This document shows positions 34,664 to 38,131 of a stretch of DNA of 38,131 nucleotides, one piece after another. Under the pieces are notes generated by a model. That model searched no databases. It was not told the DNA's origin and saw only the letters and a list, made by a program, of their open reading frames with translations. The DNA is from a virus. The stretch lies in the IMG/VR virus record IMGVR_UViG_3300048507_000357, positions 1 through 38,131 of that record; one strand, given 5' to 3'. Numbering within the stretch: position 1 is the stretch's first letter; every line of letters begins with the position of its first letter. Both the position numbers and the translations under genes were made by a program.

Positions 34664-36067
34664 ATGTTCCAATCAGAGCATCTGCAGGAAAAGTGGAGTC
34701 CACTTCTCGATTATGATGGTATTGATCCTATCAAGGATAACCACAGAAGAGCAGTAACCGCAGTCCTGTTAGAAAACCAAGAAAAGTTCCTCCGTGAACA
34801 ACAAGCATTCCAAGGCGGAATCCTGAGCGAAACACCAACCAACGCAGGTAATGCTGCTGGTGCTGGTGGTGCGTTCGGCGCAGACGCTGCAGCAGGTGGT
34901 CCTGTTGCTGGTTTCGATCCCGTTCTGATCTCTTTGATCAGACGCGCAATGCCTAACCTGGTCGCATACGACCTTGCAGGCGTACAACCAATGAGTGGTC
35001 CTACTGGACTCATCTTTGCAATGCGCTCCCGCTACACCAATCAGAGCGGAAGCGAAGCACTATTCAACGAAGCAGACACTGCATTCTCTGGTCAGGGCGA
35101 TGGTCTTGACGAGGCAAGCGGATTCTCTGATGGCGTTGCAGGTATGGGTACTACCAGCCAGTCTGGTTCTAACCCTGGTCTCCTGAACCCCGTTGGCACC
35201 GCTAACTCTACTGGCTATAATGTCGGTCAGGGCATGAAGACTGGTGATGCTGAGAACCTGGGCAATGGCACGGGCAATCAGTTCAACGAGATGGCATTCT
35301 CTATCGAGAAAGTTCTTGTTGAAGCCAAGTCAAGAGCACTGAAGGCAGAATACAGCCTTGAGCTTGCACAAGACCTTAAGGCAATCCATGGTCTGAACGC
35401 TGAAGCGGAACTCGCAAACATTCTCTCCACAGAGATTCTTGCTGAGATCAACCGCGAAGTCATCAGAACCATCTATAAGGTTGCTGAGCAAGGCGCTGCT
35501 GCTAACACTGCTACCGCTGGTGTATTTGACCTCGATATCGACTCTAACGGACGTTGGTCTGTTGAGAAGTTCAAAGGTCTTCTCTTCCAAATCGAGCGCG
35601 ATGCTAACGCAATCGCACAAAGAACTCGTAGAGGAAAGGGCAACGTAGTTATGTGCTCCGCTGACGTTGCTTCGGCATTGTCTATGGCTGGCGTACTTGA
35701 CTACACCCCAGCACTCAACGCTAATCTTAACGTTGATGACACTGGTAACACCTTCGCTGGTGTTCTGCTTGGTAAGTATAGAGTCTACATCGATCCTTAT
35801 GCCGCTAACGTTGCTGCTCAGCAGTACTACGTTGTTGGTTACAAGGGTAGCTCACCTTATGACGCAGGTCTCTTCTACTGCCCATACGTACCTCTTCAGA
35901 TGGTTCGTGCAGTTGGCGAGAATACCTTCCAACCCAAAATCGGATTCAAGACCCGTTATGGTCTTGTTGCAAACCCCTTCGCAGAAGGAACCGAGCAAGG
36001 ACTGGGACGCCTCAAGGTCAACCAGAACCGTTACTACAGAAGAGTTCAAATCAAGAACCTTATGTGA
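34664..36067 (+). CDS. gp23: Major capsid protein gp23
   Basis: The 467-residue protein is the T4-like major head protein (521 in T4). 'WSPLLDYDGIDPIKDNHRRA' (11-30), 'RRAMPNLVAYDLAGVQPMSG' and 'GLIFAMRSRY' are strong family marks, as is 'SPYDAGLFYCPYVPLQMVRA' near the end. 'LSE' at residues 54-56 is a good gp21 cut site, giving a mature subunit that starts at Thr57. The gene is clearly richer in GC and in C-ending codons than its neighbours (for example 34840-34940), as often seen in the most highly expressed phage gene. A strong terminator follows 24 bases after the stop. No gp24 vertex gene is seen. Confidence 0.98.
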   Translation: MFQSEHLQEKWSPLLDYDGIDPIKDNHRRAVTAVLLENQEKFLREQQAFQGGILSETPTNAGNAAGAGGAFGADAAAGGPVAGFDPVLISLIRRAMPNLVAYDLAGVQPMSGPTGLIFAMRSRYTNQSGSEALFNEADTAFSGQGDGLDEASGFSDGVAGMGTTSQSGSNPGLLNPVGTANSTGYNVGQGMKTGDAENLGNGTGNQFNEMAFSIEKVLVEAKSRALKAEYSLELAQDLKAIHGLNAEAELANILSTEILAEINREVIRTIYKVAEQGAAANTATAGVFDLDIDSNGRWSVEKFKGLLFQIERDANAIAQRTRRGKGNVVMCSADVASALSMAGVLDYTPALNANLNVDDTGNTFAGVLLGKYRVYIDPYAANVAAQQYYVVGYKGSSPYDAGLFYCPYVPLQMVRAVGENTFQPKIGFKTRYGLVANPFAEGTEQGLGRLKVNQNRYYRRVQIKNLM

Positions 36068-36090
36068 TCCATCGGATTCACAATCTGTTC

Positions 36091-36117
36091 GAGAGACCCG
36101 CAAGGGTCTCTTTTTTT
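36091..36117 (+). terminator. Rho-independent terminator after gp23
   Basis: AGAGACCC (36092-36099) pairs with GGGTCTCT (36104-36111) around a GCAA tetraloop, followed by a T-run to 36117. It is the only clear intrinsic terminator I found and closes the prohead/capsid transcription unit. Confidence 0.92.
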
Positions 36118-36118
36118 G

Positions 36119-36126
36119 TCTAAATA
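36119..36126 (+). promoter_or_regulatory. T4-type late promoter (TCTAAATA) after the terminator
   Basis: TCTAAATA begins one base after the T-run of the gp23 terminator and lies 20 bases before the ATG at 36147, so it likely restarts transcription for the next unit. Confidence 0.5.
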
Positions 36127-36146
36127 TAGATAACTAATTATATACT

Positions 36147-36926
36147 ATGAAACCTCATATAATTACCTTAGGGTGTAGTTGGGCCTTTGGAGAAGGTTCT
36201 GGATATACTGAAGGCATGACTGCAGAAAAATACGAATCAATACAACATGATCCAGAGATTTGTTACAAGAACGGTTGGAGAAAAAATCTAGTAGATCATT
36301 TTGGATTTACTCATACTAATTTGGCAGAGTATGGTAGTGGTAATGATAGACAATTTAGATTAGCAAAAAGATTTTTTTTATCTAAAACATTTCAAAAAAT
36401 AGTTCAGAGTAATCAACAAGTAATTGTTCTTTGGGGAACTACATCATTAAATAGGTATGATGTTTGGTTAAATGCAGAACAACATTATGCAAAAGTACTT
36501 CTTAATAATGTTGAGGAGGATTTGATCAGATTTGGAAATGAACAAGATATTTTTGCGTATGCAATTAAAAAATATTCATATAATGAAACTGCAAGATTGC
36601 ATGAACTTGAAACTAATATTATGCATTGGAACCAATTCTTCCAACTCTTGGGAATTAAAAACTATTGGTATGATACATTATCATCATATGATTACAGAAT
36701 TCGCCCCAAAAACTTTTTTGATCTCGATGTTAGAAATAGATCATTAGTTTCAGTTATTGCAAGAGAACATAAAAAAATAACTAAAACTAAATTATTAATG
36801 CCGATGGACGATTTTATCTATTGTCAAGAAAATGGTGTAGTCAATGAATATAGCCTTCATCCTAAAAAACCATATTATAAAGCGATCAGTAATTATCTGA
36901 TTAAAAAGTTAGAAGGAGTTCTTTAA
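36147..36926 (+). CDS. SGNH-hydrolase-like protein
   Basis: The 259-residue protein shows an SGNH/GDSL-like arrangement: 'ITLGCSWAFGEG' with Ser11 as possible nucleophile, 'EYGSGNDRQ' (61-69, Asn66), 'VLWGTTSLNRYDVW' (94-107) as a central block, and 'SLHPKKPYY' near the end with His238 as possible general base. 'GCSW' in place of 'GDS' is common in phage and marine bacterial relatives. It lies between the gp23 terminator and the gp3-like gene, has its own promoter box and is AT-rich compared with gp23. It has no T4 homologue. An esterase acting on acylated glycan is possible; activity is not proven and it may be a structural derivative. Confidence 0.62.
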   Translation: MKPHIITLGCSWAFGEGSGYTEGMTAEKYESIQHDPEICYKNGWRKNLVDHFGFTHTNLAEYGSGNDRQFRLAKRFFLSKTFQKIVQSNQQVIVLWGTTSLNRYDVWLNAEQHYAKVLLNNVEEDLIRFGNEQDIFAYAIKKYSYNETARLHELETNIMHWNQFFQLLGIKNYWYDTLSSYDYRIRPKNFFDLDVRNRSLVSVIAREHKKITKTKLLMPMDDFIYCQENGVVNEYSLHPKKPYYKAISNYLIKKLEGVL

Positions 36927-36930
36927 AAAA

Positions 36931-37503
36931 ATGGCACTTAGCAGAATAGGAAACGCTTATACAAATCAAATTCAGAATAGAAATTTTTTATCTTCTATTG
37001 GATTTAGATTTACTTTAAATAGAGCAAGAAAAGTTTCATTCTTTGCAAATTCTGCAAATATCCCAGGAATGAATCTTGGTGTTACTGAACAACCATCTTA
37101 TTTAAAAAATATTGATATTCCTGGAGATAAAATTGCATTTAATGATTTTACTTTAAGATTCTTGGTGGATGAGAATCTAGAAAATTATATGCAAATTCAA
37201 AACTGGATGAGAGGTCTTGGATTCCCAGAATCCCAAAAAGAAATTTTTGATCTTCAATCTGATGGCAATAATACTATTGGATATGACAGCGAATCCATGA
37301 ACATTTATTCTGATGGTACACTGCAAGTCGTTAATAGTAACCAAAGAGTTCAGTTTGAAGTCCTCTTCCAGGATATGTTCCCATATAATTTATCAGATTT
37401 AGAATTTGATGCCACTTCGCAGGATACCGAATACTTTACTGCGGAAGTATCTTTCAAGTATACTATCTATAATATACTATCACCAAAAGGCGATCCTTTA
37501 TGA
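36931..37503 (+). CDS. Tail completion / sheath stabiliser gp3-like protein
   Basis: The 190-residue protein ('GFRFTLNRARKVSFFANSAN' about 26-45, 'MRGLGFPESQKEIFDLQSDG' about 92-111, 'DMFPYNLSDLEFD' about 149-161) is a conserved T4-like tail protein. In cyanophages the gene between gp23 and uvsY is normally gp3 (176 residues in T4), which caps the tube end. The pattern also recalls tube-type proteins (gp19 or gp54 fold), so a tube-initiator relative is possible. AAGGAG at 36913-36918 is the ribosome site. Its TGA overlaps the ATG of uvsY (ATGA), so the two are translationally coupled. Confidence 0.65.
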   Translation: MALSRIGNAYTNQIQNRNFLSSIGFRFTLNRARKVSFFANSANIPGMNLGVTEQPSYLKNIDIPGDKIAFNDFTLRFLVDENLENYMQIQNWMRGLGFPESQKEIFDLQSDGNNTIGYDSESMNIYSDGTLQVVNSNQRVQFEVLFQDMFPYNLSDLEFDATSQDTEYFTAEVSFKYTIYNILSPKGDPL

Positions 37504-37937
37504 TATTTGATCTTGAAGAAATCCAGAAGATGTGGGTAAAAGATTCTCATATCGATATGGATAACCTACATGATGAGTCAATTAAAGTCCCAGCATTACA
37601 CGCTAAATACTTTGAGATGTACAATACCGTTGTTCTTCTCAAGAAAAAAGCGGAGCAATCCCGCAAAAATGTCAGACACGAACGATACGAATACTTCTCA
37701 GGTAAAGCGGATCCCGATGTATACCTAGAGAATCCATTTCCCAAAAAAATTAGAGATAAAGATACTCTTCAAAAATATCTCGACGCTGACGATAAATTAT
37801 CACAGATAAGTTTAAAAGTCGAATACTATGAGACTATATTGAACTATCTGGAAAGTATTCTAAAAATGATACAGAATAGAACGTATCAGATTAAGAATGC
37901 TATTGACTTCTTAAAATTCCAGGCAGGATATGGATAA
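37500..37937 (+). CDS. uvsY: Recombination mediator UvsY
   Basis: The 145-residue helical protein matches T4 UvsY (137 residues) in length, place before uvsW and pattern: 'RYEYFSGKADPDVY' (about 62-75) parallels the T4 'DYYSGRGDGDEF' segment, followed by a helix ending 'QIKNAIDFLKFQAGYG' like the T4 'AIKHIQDMRAFEAGK' end. UvsY loads UvsX recombinase on gp32-coated single strands. It overlaps the gp3-like gene by four bases and uvsW by eight, a tight coupled run that joins tail and recombination genes. Confidence 0.87.
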   Translation: MIFDLEEIQKMWVKDSHIDMDNLHDESIKVPALHAKYFEMYNTVVLLKKKAEQSRKNVRHERYEYFSGKADPDVYLENPFPKKIRDKDTLQKYLDADDKLSQISLKVEYYETILNYLESILKMIQNRTYQIKNAIDFLKFQAGYG

Positions 37938-38131
37938 ACAGTATGATGTCGTTATTCAAAAGTCAAATGAAGTATTTTTAAAAATTGAGTGTGAACCACA
38001 TATTCAATATGAATTAAGAGATACTTTTACATTTGAAGTTCCTAATGCAAAATTTATGCCTCAATACAGAGGCAAAAATTGGAATGGAGAAATACATTTA
38101 TTTGATTTAAGATCTAAACAAATTTATGTTG
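37930..38131 (+). CDS. uvsW: RNA-DNA/DNA helicase UvsW, 3'-truncated by the window
   Basis: Only the first 67 residues are present (start MDKQYDVVIQKSNEVFLKIE). The segment with 'FEVPNAKFMPQYRGKNWNGE' matches the N-terminal domain of T4 UvsW ('NPRFRYGNWDGRIRLLDY' in T4). UvsW is a superfamily 2 helicase that unwinds R-loops and branched DNA in late replication and repair. The ATG lies inside the end of uvsY. The helicase motifs lie beyond the window. Confidence 0.86.
   Translation, partial: MDKQYDVVIQKSNEVFLKIECEPHIQYELRDTFTFEVPNAKFMPQYRGKNWNGEIHLFDLRSKQIYV

Noticed and set aside
35667-36137. 156-residue plus-strand frame crossing the gp23 end and terminator
   Set aside because: It overlaps most of the gp23 3' half in another frame and reads through the terminator hairpin; composition is that of an out-of-frame gp23 reading.

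Overview
The window is a late structural block of a T4-like myovirus. Recognisable T4 homologues run in the order gp8 - DUF4815-type giant virion protein - gp13 - gp14 - gp15 - gp16 - gp17 - gp18 - gp19 - gp20 - gp21 - gp22 - gp23 - (gp3-like) - uvsY - uvsW. This order, the low GC, the many 'VGIGTT' and 'GSGY' repeats in virion proteins and the lack of gp24 fit a marine cyanophage (Prochlorococcus/Synechococcus type). The host is inferred from layout only; no photosynthesis gene lies in the window.

Layout. Bases 1-15211 hold three large baseplate/tail-periphery proteins: a 5'-truncated repeat protein in the gp7 position, gp8, and a 2563-residue protein with a Pro/Arg tract. Bases 15213-19081 hold a small coiled-coil protein, the neck proteins gp13 and gp14, the tail completion protein gp15 and the small terminase gp16. 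Bases 19103-22053 are an accessory patch between gp16 and gp17: a multi-module protein that ends in a textbook -1 frameshift cassette, a basic protein whose first residues look like a T4 capsid-targeting sequence, and a small 85-residue protein. Bases 22073-29187 hold the large terminase, a tiny zinc-ribbon protein, sheath, tube and portal. Bases 29190-32473 are a metabolic or modification island: a 2OG-Fe(II) oxygenase-like gene on +, then a radical SAM gene and a family-25-like glycosyltransferase on -, the only minus-strand genes. Bases 32503-36067 hold prohead core (54 aa), protease, scaffold and major capsid, closed by a strong terminator. Bases 36147-38131 hold an SGNH-like protein, a gp3-like tail protein, UvsY and the start of UvsW.

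Genes are packed end to start. Most gaps over about 20 bases carry a TAAATA element like the T4 late promoter (gp55-type -10). No gene-free stretch exceeds 300 bases; no tRNA, CRISPR array, insertion sequence or intein was seen.

The strongest unexpected signal is at 21147-21196: AGGAGG, 10 nt, the heptamer GGGAAAG, an immediate TAG, an 8-nt spacer and a perfect 7-bp hairpin. A -1 shift adds 92 residues that have no start codon of their own, and that frame's stop overlaps the ATG of the next gene. Second come the putative internal head protein next to it and the oxygenase / radical SAM / glycosyltransferase island. Third are short Gly-Tyr modules scattered through five different virion proteins.
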